Assembly (NCBI GenBank): GCA_934278925.1
Contig: CAKQWJ010000006.1
Span: 1-64,000, forward strand
Length of the DNA: 64,000 bases
From: an uncultured Clostridia bacterium
GTDB taxonomy: Bacteria; Bacillota; Clostridia; Peptostreptococcales; Anaerovoracaceae
Direction: 5' to 3'
Shown: piece by piece, positions 42,161 to 49,893 of the stretch
Position numbering within the stretch: the stretch's first letter is position 1
Layout: every line of letters starts with the position of its first letter
The notes under the pieces: generated by a model
Databases searched by the model: none
Seen by the model: the letters and a program-made list of their open reading frames with translations, nothing else
Told to the model about the DNA's origin: nothing
Translations under genes and position numbers: made by a program

Positions 42161-44332
42161 TTACAGATGCAGTACACGATCCTTAATTTCCTGAGTCCGG
42201 CCCTGATTCCAGAACTGGGTACCGATGTAACCGCAGGTTCTGCGAGCCACGGACATCAAATCCTGATTCCGGTTGCCGCAATTTGGGCATTCCCACACCA
42301 GCTTGCCGTCACTGTCCTCTACAATCTTAATCTCGCCATCGTAACCGCAGGCAGCGCAATAATCGCTCTTGGTATTCAGCTCTGCGTACATGATGTTGTT
42401 GTAGATGAACTTCATCACTTCCAGCACGGCCGGAATGTTATTCTGCATGTTCGGAACCTCCACATAGCTGATGGCTCCGCCCGGAGAAAGCTGCTGGAAT
42501 TCCGCTTCCTTCGCCAGCTTGCTGAAGGCGTCGATTTTCTCCTCCACATGGATGTGATAGCTGTTGGTAATGTAGTTTTTGTCCGTTACATGCGGGATGA
42601 TGCCAAATCGTCTCTGCAGGCACTTCGCAAATTTGTAAGTGGTGGACTCCATCGGCGTTCCGTATACGGAGTAGCTGATGTGTTCCGCCGCCTTCCAGTA
42701 TGCACACTTATCGTTCAGGCGCTGCATTACGTCCAGAGCGAATTTTCTTCCCTCTTCCGTAGTATGGCTCTTTCCAATCATGCGATAGCACATCTCAGCC
42801 AGTCCGGCATATCCCAGAGAGATGGTGGAATAACCATCGTACAGCAGCGGATCGATGACTTCCCCCTTCTTCAATCGGGAGATTGCACCGTACTGCCACA
42901 GAATCGGTGCCACGTCCGACGGCGTTCCCAGAAGGCGCTCGTGACGGAGGCGCAGTGCCCGATGGCACAGTTCCAGGCGATCGTCCAGAATTTCCCAGAA
43001 ACGATCCATATTTCCGTCGGAGGAACAAGCCACGTCTACCAGGTTGATGGTGACCACGCCCTGGTTGAACCGGCCATAGAATTTATGCTTTCCGTTCGGC
43101 AGCAGCTGGTTGTCCTCCACCGTCAGGAAGGAACGGCATCCCATGCAGGTGTATACCTCTCCCTTCTTCAGTTCCTTCATCACCTTGGCAGAAATGTAAT
43201 CCGGCACCATTCTCTTTGCGGTACAGGTTGCTGCCAATTCTGTCAGATGCCAACACTTGGAATCTTCCGTGATATTATCTTCGTCCAATACATAGATCAG
43301 CTTCGGGAATGCCGGTGTAATCCACACGCCCTTCTCGTTCTTAACACCCTGAAGTCTCTGACGGAGCACCTCTTCGATGCACATCGCCAAATCGTCTCTC
43401 GTCTGTCCTTCCGGTACCTCGTCCAGATACATGAACATGGTAACGAAAGGTGCCTGTCCGTTACAGGTCATCAAGGTAATCAGCTGGTACTGAATGGTCT
43501 GAATACCGTTCTTCACCTCTTCCCGAAGGCGGCGCTCGGTAATCTTATCGATGATTTCATCATCCATGGATTCGCCACAGGCCTTCCGATCCGCAATCAC
43601 ATGCTCCCGAAGCTTCTTCCGGCTGATATCCACGAATGGTGCCAAATGCGCCAGGGAGAAGGACTGGCCTCCGTACTGGTTGCTGGCTACCTGCGCGATA
43701 ATCTGGGTGGTAATGTTGCAGGCGGTGTAGAAGCTGTGCGGCTTCTCAATCATGGTCTCGCTGATGACCGTACCGTTCTGAAGCATATCCTCCAGGTTAA
43801 TCAAATCGCAATTGTGTTCCTTCTGCGCATAATAATCGGAATCGTGGAAGTGAATGATTCCCGCCTCATGAGCGGCGGTAATTTCTTCCGGAAGAAGAAT
43901 TCTCTTGGTCAAATCCCGGCTCACCTCTCCGGCCATGTAGTCTCTCTGTGTGGAGTTGATGACCGGGTTCTTATTGGAATTCTCCTGCTTCGCTTCCTCA
44001 TTGTTGCATTCAATCAAGGAAAGAATCTTATCATCCGTGGTGTTGGACTGACGAACCAAAGAACGGGTATACCGATAGGTAATGTACTGCTTCGCAACCT
44101 CATAGGCTCCGTGCTGCATGATGGCCTGTTCCACAAAATCCTGAATCTCTTCCACCGCCGGAGAACGTCCCAAATCATCACAGGCAACGGTCACGCTCTC
44201 TGCAATTCGGCGAATCTGCACCTCGGTCATTCTTTTCTTTTCCGGCACCTGACGGTTAGCCCCCAGAATGGCATGGATAATCTTATCGATGTCGAATTCT
44301 ACTTCCGATCCGTTTCTCTTGATTACGTTCAC
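42161..44332 (-). CDS. nrdD: Class III anaerobic ribonucleoside-triphosphate reductase
   Basis: Makes deoxyribonucleotides without oxygen, using formate and a glycyl radical. The 723-residue protein has an N-terminal ATP-cone (KRNGSEVEFDIDKIIHAI, allosteric control), the ten-stranded barrel with the active-site cysteines, a C-terminal zinc site (C659, C662, C682, C685) and the glycyl-radical loop RRTCGYIG (G701). GAGGAGA precedes the start. A near-consensus promoter with an NrdR-like box and a long palindrome lie upstream. Its presence marks an anaerobic way of life. Confidence 0.97.
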   Translation of the reverse strand: MNVIKRNGSEVEFDIDKIIHAILGANRQVPEKKRMTEVQIRRIAESVTVACDDLGRSPAVEEIQDFVEQAIMQHGAYEVAKQYITYRYTRSLVRQSNTTDDKILSLIECNNEEAKQENSNKNPVINSTQRDYMAGEVSRDLTKRILLPEEITAAHEAGIIHFHDSDYYAQKEHNCDLINLEDMLQNGTVISETMIEKPHSFYTACNITTQIIAQVASNQYGGQSFSLAHLAPFVDISRKKLREHVIADRKACGESMDDEIIDKITERRLREEVKNGIQTIQYQLITLMTCNGQAPFVTMFMYLDEVPEGQTRDDLAMCIEEVLRQRLQGVKNEKGVWITPAFPKLIYVLDEDNITEDSKCWHLTELAATCTAKRMVPDYISAKVMKELKKGEVYTCMGCRSFLTVEDNQLLPNGKHKFYGRFNQGVVTINLVDVACSSDGNMDRFWEILDDRLELCHRALRLRHERLLGTPSDVAPILWQYGAISRLKKGEVIDPLLYDGYSTISLGYAGLAEMCYRMIGKSHTTEEGRKFALDVMQRLNDKCAYWKAAEHISYSVYGTPMESTTYKFAKCLQRRFGIIPHVTDKNYITNSYHIHVEEKIDAFSKLAKEAEFQQLSPGGAISYVEVPNMQNNIPAVLEVMKFIYNNIMYAELNTKSDYCAACGYDGEIKIVEDSDGKLVWECPNCGNRNQDLMSVARRTCGYIGTQFWNQGRTQEIKDRVLHL

Positions 44333-44377
44333 GACAATCTCCTCTTTTCTTTCGCATATATATGTACCATTTTAATA

Positions 44378-44399
44378 AGCACTCTACATGTAGGGTGCT
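44378..44399. promoter_or_regulatory. 22-base palindrome in the nrdD leader
   Basis: AGCAC-Y-CTACATGTAG-R-GTGCT pairs across 22 bases with a single mismatch, inside the leader between the predicted transcription start and the nrdD start. It may be an operator or an mRNA hairpin. Confidence 0.5.
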
Positions 44400-44414
44400 C
44401 TCCGGTACTTACTA

Positions 44415-44430
44415 CCACAACATATTGTTT
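44415..44430 (-). promoter_or_regulatory. Candidate NrdR box
   Basis: On the minus strand AAACAATATGTTGTGG resembles the NrdR consensus acaCwATATwGtgt-type palindrome. It lies at the predicted transcription start. A weaker, similar sequence overlaps the -10. NrdR is the usual ATP/dATP-sensing repressor of nrd genes. Confidence 0.45.
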
Positions 44431-44438
44431 CTTTTGGT

Positions 44439-44467
44439 ATTATATTACCCATGATGTTGTATGTCAA
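44439..44467 (-). promoter_or_regulatory. Consensus promoter of nrdDG
   Basis: On the minus strand TTGACA (44467-44462) and TATAAT (44444-44439) are exactly 17 bases apart, a perfect sigma-A-type match. Confidence 0.85.
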
Positions 44468-44558
44468 TTGTTTAAATTCCCTATATTTCGTGTTCTTTTT
44501 TATAAACCCACTAACGACACGCTTTTACGCAGGGTACAGCCGAAAAAAAATATTTTCT

Positions 44559-45110
44559 CTATCGATTTCGGAACACGAAATGCTGCACCGGTGTCTTCGC
44601 GCTGCGATTGGTCTGACGCAGGGTCAGCACCTCAAAAACGCTTCCGGGCAACGCTTTCAGATATTCTTCCACCGCTGCCGCTTCTCTTGCGCCTTCCGGA
44701 TGACCGGGATAAGCCACGACGGATATCACGCCTTTGGGTAAAAGCAATTGGCAGGCTTGCTCCAGCGACCGCAGGGTCTCTTCTGTTTTTGTGGTAAGGT
44801 CACAATCCCCGCCGGGCAGATATCCCAAATTGTACATGATAATCCGGGCCTCCGAAACGTATCGCGACAGATTCACATAGGAGTCCCCGTGTATCGTCAC
44901 CCGTGGATTCTCCCGGAATTTCTCCTGCAGCTCGTTGATTGCTTTTACCTGTATTTCAAATGCGTGCACCGCACCCTCTTCTCCCACACACTCAGCCAAA
45001 AAGAGCGTGTCCAGTCCGTGTCCTGCGGTGCAGTCCACGGCGACATCGCCCTTTCGGATATACTCTCGGAGAATTCGGTGCCCTCGCTCAGTGATGGAGA
45101 GTCCGAACAT
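44559..45110 (-). CDS. mnmM: YtqB/MnmM-type SAM-dependent methyltransferase
   Basis: A 183-residue Rossmann-fold methyltransferase of the rRNA_methylase (PF06962) family; the B. subtilis member YtqB/MnmM methylates nm5U34 in tRNA. SAM motif I is VDCTAGHGLDTLFLA, and the NLGYLPGGD and VVAYPGHPEG blocks are characteristic. The ATG at 45110 has GGGAGG six bases before it; an in-frame TTG at 45128 is less likely. It follows the TPR gene closely. The tRNA role fits with mnmA elsewhere in the window but is inferred from the family. Confidence 0.85.
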   Translation of the reverse strand: MFGLSITERGHRILREYIRKGDVAVDCTAGHGLDTLFLAECVGEEGAVHAFEIQVKAINELQEKFRENPRVTIHGDSYVNLSRYVSEARIIMYNLGYLPGGDCDLTTKTEETLRSLEQACQLLLPKGVISVVAYPGHPEGAREAAAVEEYLKALPGSVFEVLTLRQTNRSAKTPVQHFVFRNR

Positions 45111-45128
45111 TATTTCCTCCCGATTCAA

Positions 45129-46184
45129 TTATTCTTCATTCTGCTCCCGGGCTTCTTCTTCCATTCCCTTCTGAACCACCCGGATTTTCTCAATGTACTT
45201 CTCGGCGTTCTTCCAATCCCCCAGAGACTGGAAGACTTCCACCAGCTCCGTCATCACCTGAATGTTGCTCGGACTCAGACGAAGGGCGTGCTTGTAGGCT
45301 TCCACGGACTGTTCCCCTTGTTCCATGCCGGCATAGGCCACGCCCAGGTAATACCAAAGCGGCCACCATTCGCTGTATTTCTCTTCATACAGGCTCAAAA
45401 CGTCAATTCCGTGCTGGAAGTCCCCGGACAGGATTCGGTTCACCGCATGCTCGATTTCCACCGCCTGCTCCATGGATTCCAGACGGTTTCCGATTTCTTC
45501 CCGCATCTCCTGCATCTCATCCGCCGGAATCGGATCCATGGAGGAATCCGCATCTTCCTTTCGATCCCGGCTGAGCTCCATGAACTCCTGCCAGGTAATC
45601 TGAGCTTTCGTGTACTGCCCCATGTTGGCATAGCTGTAGCCCAGGAAATAGTATCCCATATCGAAGTCCGGATGGCGGATGGTCAGCTCCTCGAAAATAT
45701 CAAAGGCCTGTGCTTTGAACATTCCCACATATGCCTCTTCGAGATTCTCCCGGTTATATGCATCGCTGCAGGCTCTTCCGTAAAGGTACAGGGCATCCCG
45801 GCTTCCCGGATTCAGCTGAAGCGCCGTGCGGAAATAGATGCAGGCCATCTCGTAATCGCCGCTGCCGCCGGCTTTCGCCCCTTCGGAAATCAGCACCTTC
45901 TCCGCATTCTCCCCGTACATCCGACGAAGACAAGCCCGGTACGCTTCCGCATACCGAAAATCCGGATCCGCGCCGATGACCCGAGCCATGCCCATGGCAA
46001 TGGTCAGATTCGTGAAATTATCCGTCGCATCTCCCGTAATGGGTACCGGAATTCCGGTAAGAATATCCTTCAGGTTGCCGGACTCTAAAAATCGTTCCGA
46101 AAGCTCGTCAAAAAGCAAATCCTTATTCTTTTCAATGAGAAACGAACGGATTTTATCCGATAAATCCAACTCCATACTATGCAT
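45129..46184 (-). CDS. Tetratricopeptide-repeat protein
   Basis: A 351-residue soluble protein with several TPR units: around 100-135 (YEMACIYFRTALQLNPGSRDALYLYG), 170-200 (FDMGYYFLGYSYANMGQYTKA) and 265-330 (WWPLWYYLGVAYAGMEQGEQS...LSPSNIQV), each described here in part only. TPRs form protein-binding helical scaffolds. No signal peptide or catalytic motif. It overlaps the radical-SAM-like gene by eight bases, so both are translated together and may interact. Confidence 0.85.
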   Translation of the reverse strand: MHSMELDLSDKIRSFLIEKNKDLLFDELSERFLESGNLKDILTGIPVPITGDATDNFTNLTIAMGMARVIGADPDFRYAEAYRACLRRMYGENAEKVLISEGAKAGGSGDYEMACIYFRTALQLNPGSRDALYLYGRACSDAYNRENLEEAYVGMFKAQAFDIFEELTIRHPDFDMGYYFLGYSYANMGQYTKAQITWQEFMELSRDRKEDADSSMDPIPADEMQEMREEIGNRLESMEQAVEIEHAVNRILSGDFQHGIDVLSLYEEKYSEWWPLWYYLGVAYAGMEQGEQSVEAYKHALRLSPSNIQVMTELVEVFQSLGDWKNAEKYIEKIRVVQKGMEEEAREQNEE

Positions 46185-47697
46185 TAATGTCCCATCCCTT
46201 TCGATCGAATATTTTTACTTTCTCATAAGAAAGACTCTGTTCCATATCGCTATGAAGAATTTCCTGAAGAACCGGCAGTTTCAGCGTCTCATTCATGGTA
46301 TCGTAAAGCTCCGTCGCGTAAGCATATAGAATCCGATAGAGATTCTCTTCCTTGTACATCAGCTTCTCCATCTGATTCTTGGAAATATAGGCTTCCAGCC
46401 CTTCCAGGAATGCGTACGGCTTCATCCGTCCGTCCACCAAAATCTTCTGAATGGACTCTTCGAAGCCCCCGCTGTTCACGAACAGATTCAGAAGCTTTCC
46501 GATATTCTCGATTCGAATCAATTCCGTCGCCGGCATAAAATCATTTGCGATGACTTCATAAGGTGCCCGGCTCTGATAAGCGTAACCGTACTGCTGGGCG
46601 CTTCTTCGAAGCTCCGTTCCTTTCTTCAGGCGCAACACCTTCAATTCCATGCGCGATGCCTTCAAATCAAAAATCTTATTAAAAGAACGAGCGAACAGCG
46701 CCGGCGTCTCACAAGGAAGCCCGGCCCGAATCACCGTTGTAATATCAACAGTTCCGTATTCCTGAAGACGGGATACATTATACATCAGCTGATAGATGTT
46801 CGCCTTTCGGCCGGATGCCGCCAGCGCCTCCGCATTGGTGCTTTCCACATCGACATTGAATCGAAATTGACCTTCCCGGGCAGTTCCCAGAAGGCGCACG
46901 GTTTCCTCATCCAACAGATCTCCGTTTACATCAAATTCAAACGTGGTGATTCCGTTATCGTTGCTGATCAGGTACTCCCAAATACGATATGCCCGGTCCC
47001 TGCTGTAATTAAACCACTTGTCCACGAACACGACGCGCTGTACGTTCTTCACCAGAAAATACCGAAGTTCCGTACAAATCCGGTTCAACGGCAAAGAACG
47101 AATCTTTCCCGGATAGTATTGGGAATAGCCGCACCGATCCGGACAGCCTCGGAAGCTTTCATAATATGCTGTATCGCTCGGCTCCAGTTCCATGTTTTCA
47201 TACGGAAACGGAAGCGTCTCGAAATCCACCGGCGCCGCCATCGGATTCACCTGAATCCGATCGTCCTGACGATATGCTAAGCCGGCAATATTTTCAAAAT
47301 CAAACTCGTAGGTAAAAATCGTCCGAAGGAATTGGTACAGCACCGATTCCGGTTCGCCTCGGAATACGTAGTCGATTTCCGGGTGCTGTTCCATGAACTC
47401 CCGGGTACCGAAGCTGACCTCCGTTCCGCCCATCACCATAATCGATGTCGGAACGGCCTTCTTTACCATCTCTGCGACTTCTGCAACCTTATCCACATTC
47501 ATCATATTGCAATGGAAATATACAATATTGTATTCGCCCCGAAGGATTTCCCGGAAAATATATCCCACATGATCTGTGGTTTTATATTCCACCACATCCG
47601 TCTGGCACGGCGCCTCTTCCACAACACTGTAGAGGTACTTCATTGACAGCTTCGTGTGAATGCAATCATTTTGAATTGTTGTAAGAAGAAGTCTCAT
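46177..47697 (-). CDS. B12-binding/radical-SAM-like protein lacking the third cluster cysteine
   Basis: A 506-residue protein with the layout of class B (cobalamin-binding domain) radical-SAM proteins: N-terminal Rossmann domain (about 1-130, with VMGGTEVSFG and FRGEPE), radical-SAM barrel (about 175-380) and a DUF4080-like C-terminal region. The cluster motif reads C185-P-D-R-C189-G-Y-S192: the third cysteine of CxxxCxxC is serine (codon TCC, one base from TGC). A normal [4Fe-4S] site is therefore unlikely. The remaining frame is intact. ATG at 47697 has AGGTGA upstream. Lies between argS and the TPR gene. Confidence 0.82.
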   Translation of the reverse strand: MRLLLTTIQNDCIHTKLSMKYLYSVVEEAPCQTDVVEYKTTDHVGYIFREILRGEYNIVYFHCNMMNVDKVAEVAEMVKKAVPTSIMVMGGTEVSFGTREFMEQHPEIDYVFRGEPESVLYQFLRTIFTYEFDFENIAGLAYRQDDRIQVNPMAAPVDFETLPFPYENMELEPSDTAYYESFRGCPDRCGYSQYYPGKIRSLPLNRICTELRYFLVKNVQRVVFVDKWFNYSRDRAYRIWEYLISNDNGITTFEFDVNGDLLDEETVRLLGTAREGQFRFNVDVESTNAEALAASGRKANIYQLMYNVSRLQEYGTVDITTVIRAGLPCETPALFARSFNKIFDLKASRMELKVLRLKKGTELRRSAQQYGYAYQSRAPYEVIANDFMPATELIRIENIGKLLNLFVNSGGFEESIQKILVDGRMKPYAFLEGLEAYISKNQMEKLMYKEENLYRILYAYATELYDTMNETLKLPVLQEILHSDMEQSLSYEKVKIFDRKGWDINA

Positions 47698-47706
47698 GGA
47701 TATCAC

Positions 47707-49428
47707 CTACATTCTTTCCGGTGCTTTAATGCCCAGAAGGTTCAAACAATTTGCAATAACGATTCGAGCCGACTCTACCAGGGCCAGCTTCGCCACTTTC
47801 TCATCTTCATTGTCCACCAGGATGTGTTCATCGTGGTAGAACTTGTTGAAGCTCTGTGCCACATCCACCAGATGACGGGTCAGGATGGACGGTTCATATT
47901 TGTCCGCTGCATCCAGAATGATTTCCGGTACGCGGTAAATCAGCTTAATCAAGTTGTACGCACTGTCGGAGGTGATGTACTTCGCATCGAAATCCCCCTT
48001 ACGAATCCGTGCCATTTCCTCCTCGGTGGCATTTCGGAGGACGCTGCAAGCTCTGGCATGAGTATACTGAACGTACGGACCGGTCTCACCGTCGAAGTTC
48101 AGCACCTTGTCCCAGTTAAATACATAATCTTTGATGCGGTTGTTGGACAGTTCCTGGAAAATAACGGCACCGATACCGACTTCCTTTGCCACTTCGTCCA
48201 CATCGATTCCCTGCGGATTCTTCTCTTTCATGATTTCCGCAGTCTTCTGAACCGCTTCGTTCAGAACATCTTCCAGAAATACCACGTTGCCCTTACGGGT
48301 GGACAGGGTAGCGCCGCCTTCCAGGCTTACCAGACCGAATGGAATATGGATGCAGTCCTTCTGCCATTCTTTCCCCATCAGTTCCAGGACCTTCTTCCAC
48401 TGCTTGAAGTGGAGGTTCTGCTGAGATGCTACCACGTAAATGCACTTATCGAAGTTGTAGTGTTCTTTTCGATAGATAGCCGCTGCGATATCTCTGGTTG
48501 CGTAAAGGCTGGAACCATCGGATTTGGTGATGATTGCCGGTGTCATTCCGTACGGCTCCAGGTCTACAATCTGCGCACCTCTGGATTCTACCAGCAGATT
48601 CTTTTCTTTCAATTCCTCGATAACCGCCGGCATCTTATCGGAATAGAAGCTCTCTCCGGCATAGGAGTCAAAGGTGATTCCAAGCATGTCATACACGCGG
48701 TTGAATTCCTGCAGGCTCAGTTCCCGGAAACGCTTCCAGAGACGAACCTCTTCTTCCTCGCCGTTTTCCAGCTTCACAAAAGCTTCTCTCGCCTCGTCAT
48801 CCAAAGACGGATCGTTTTCTGCCTCCCGATGGAAACGGGTGTAGTAACCCAGCAGCGCCTTGATTGGATCCTTTTCCAATTCTTCTTCACTGCCCCATTT
48901 ACGGTATGCCACAATCATCTTACCGAACTGAGTTCCGTAATCACCCAGGTGGTTGATTCGAATCACATCGTATCCGATTTCATCGTAGAGCTTGTAAATC
49001 GCATTTCCGATTACGGTACTTCTGATATGACCGATGTGGAACGGCTTTGCGATGTTCGGGGAAGAGTATTCCACGATTACCGGACGATGCTGTCCCACTT
49101 CCGATCTGCCGTAATCCTTGCCTTGCGTCAGCACATCCTCCGTCAGAGTCTGCGCATATTCCTTCTTATCCAGGAACATGTTCACATAGGCATTTACCGG
49201 CTGAACCTTTTCAAAAATGCCGGCACCTTCGATTCTTGCAGCCACGTCCTGTGCAATCAGCGGCGGTGCTTTCCGCAATGTTTTCGCCAGACGGAAGCAA
49301 GGGAACGCATAGTCTCCCATCTTGGTGTCTCCCGGAATTTCAATCCACTCCAGGATTTCCTCCGGTGTCATATTCAATGCTTCGTCTTCTGCAATAATTT
49401 CAGCAATTTTCTTTTTGTAATCGATCAT
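47707..49428 (-). CDS. argS: Arginyl-tRNA synthetase
   Basis: Class I synthetase that charges tRNA-Arg. The 573-residue protein has the N-terminal Add1 domain, the HIGH-type FHIGHIRST motif (about 137-145) in SSPNIAKPFHIGH, a KMSKS-equivalent STRKGNV, and the C-terminal anticodon-binding DALR domain ending KAPERM. The ATG directly follows the stop of the DUF523 gene (TAAATG), with GGAGAA before it, so translation is probably coupled. Confidence 0.97.
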   Translation of the reverse strand: MIDYKKKIAEIIAEDEALNMTPEEILEWIEIPGDTKMGDYAFPCFRLAKTLRKAPPLIAQDVAARIEGAGIFEKVQPVNAYVNMFLDKKEYAQTLTEDVLTQGKDYGRSEVGQHRPVIVEYSSPNIAKPFHIGHIRSTVIGNAIYKLYDEIGYDVIRINHLGDYGTQFGKMIVAYRKWGSEEELEKDPIKALLGYYTRFHREAENDPSLDDEAREAFVKLENGEEEEVRLWKRFRELSLQEFNRVYDMLGITFDSYAGESFYSDKMPAVIEELKEKNLLVESRGAQIVDLEPYGMTPAIITKSDGSSLYATRDIAAAIYRKEHYNFDKCIYVVASQQNLHFKQWKKVLELMGKEWQKDCIHIPFGLVSLEGGATLSTRKGNVVFLEDVLNEAVQKTAEIMKEKNPQGIDVDEVAKEVGIGAVIFQELSNNRIKDYVFNWDKVLNFDGETGPYVQYTHARACSVLRNATEEEMARIRKGDFDAKYITSDSAYNLIKLIYRVPEIILDAADKYEPSILTRHLVDVAQSFNKFYHDEHILVDNEDEKVAKLALVESARIVIANCLNLLGIKAPERM

Positions 49429-49890
49429 TTACTGTTCTCCGTTCTCTCTAATTACATTTTCCGTTCCCGCGGGAATCCCATTTTCCCGAAGCAATCGGAC
49501 AAAAATACCATTCCCCGGGATTAAGATCCCGTCAAAATGGCCGTTGTAAATCTGTCCCACGCCGCAAGAAGGACTTCTCGCCTGAAGGATGGCCCCTTCC
49601 AGGGCTTCCCCCATCTGTTCAGCGGCTTTCTGCGCATCCCGGAAGCAAATCTCCGCTCCCCGGACGTATTCGGCGGTAACGTCCACACCGTTTCGGTTCA
49701 CCACTCGGCATTCTCCATTCTGTTCCACGATTTCTGCCGGAACCCGCGGAGTGGGAAGCCCCCCGGCACATTCCGGACACACGCCGAAATAAGAATGTTC
49801 ATGTGAGAATTTTACCACATCTTCCGAGCGATTGTTACCCCCATTATACTTGCAGTTCTCTCCCAGAAGGCATTTACTGATGATATACAT
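49429..49890 (-). CDS. DUF523 family protein
   Basis: A 153-residue protein of the DUF523 (YbbK-like) family. Conserved cysteines are seen in SKCLLGENCKYNGG (C7, C13), VCPECAGGLPTPR (C38, C41) and RSPSCG (C109), typical of the family, and suggest a metal or iron-sulfur site. Function unknown; related domains fuse to DUF1722. GGAG lies shortly before the ATG. It is tightly packed between mutS2 (3 bases) and argS (no gap). Confidence 0.88.
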   Translation of the reverse strand: MYIISKCLLGENCKYNGGNNRSEDVVKFSHEHSYFGVCPECAGGLPTPRVPAEIVEQNGECRVVNRNGVDVTAEYVRGAEICFRDAQKAAEQMGEALEGAILQARSPSCGVGQIYNGHFDGILIPGNGIFVRLLRENGIPAGTENVIRENGEQ

Positions 49891-49893
49891 GCA

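Noticed and set aside
42137..44797. An 886-codon plus-strand open frame opposite nrdD
   Set aside because: It is the shadow of nrdD, which has all catalytic motifs; the frame runs on across the nrdD promoter region.
47656..49524. A 622-codon plus-strand open frame opposite argS
   Set aside because: Shadow of argS; no recognisable domain or ribosome site.
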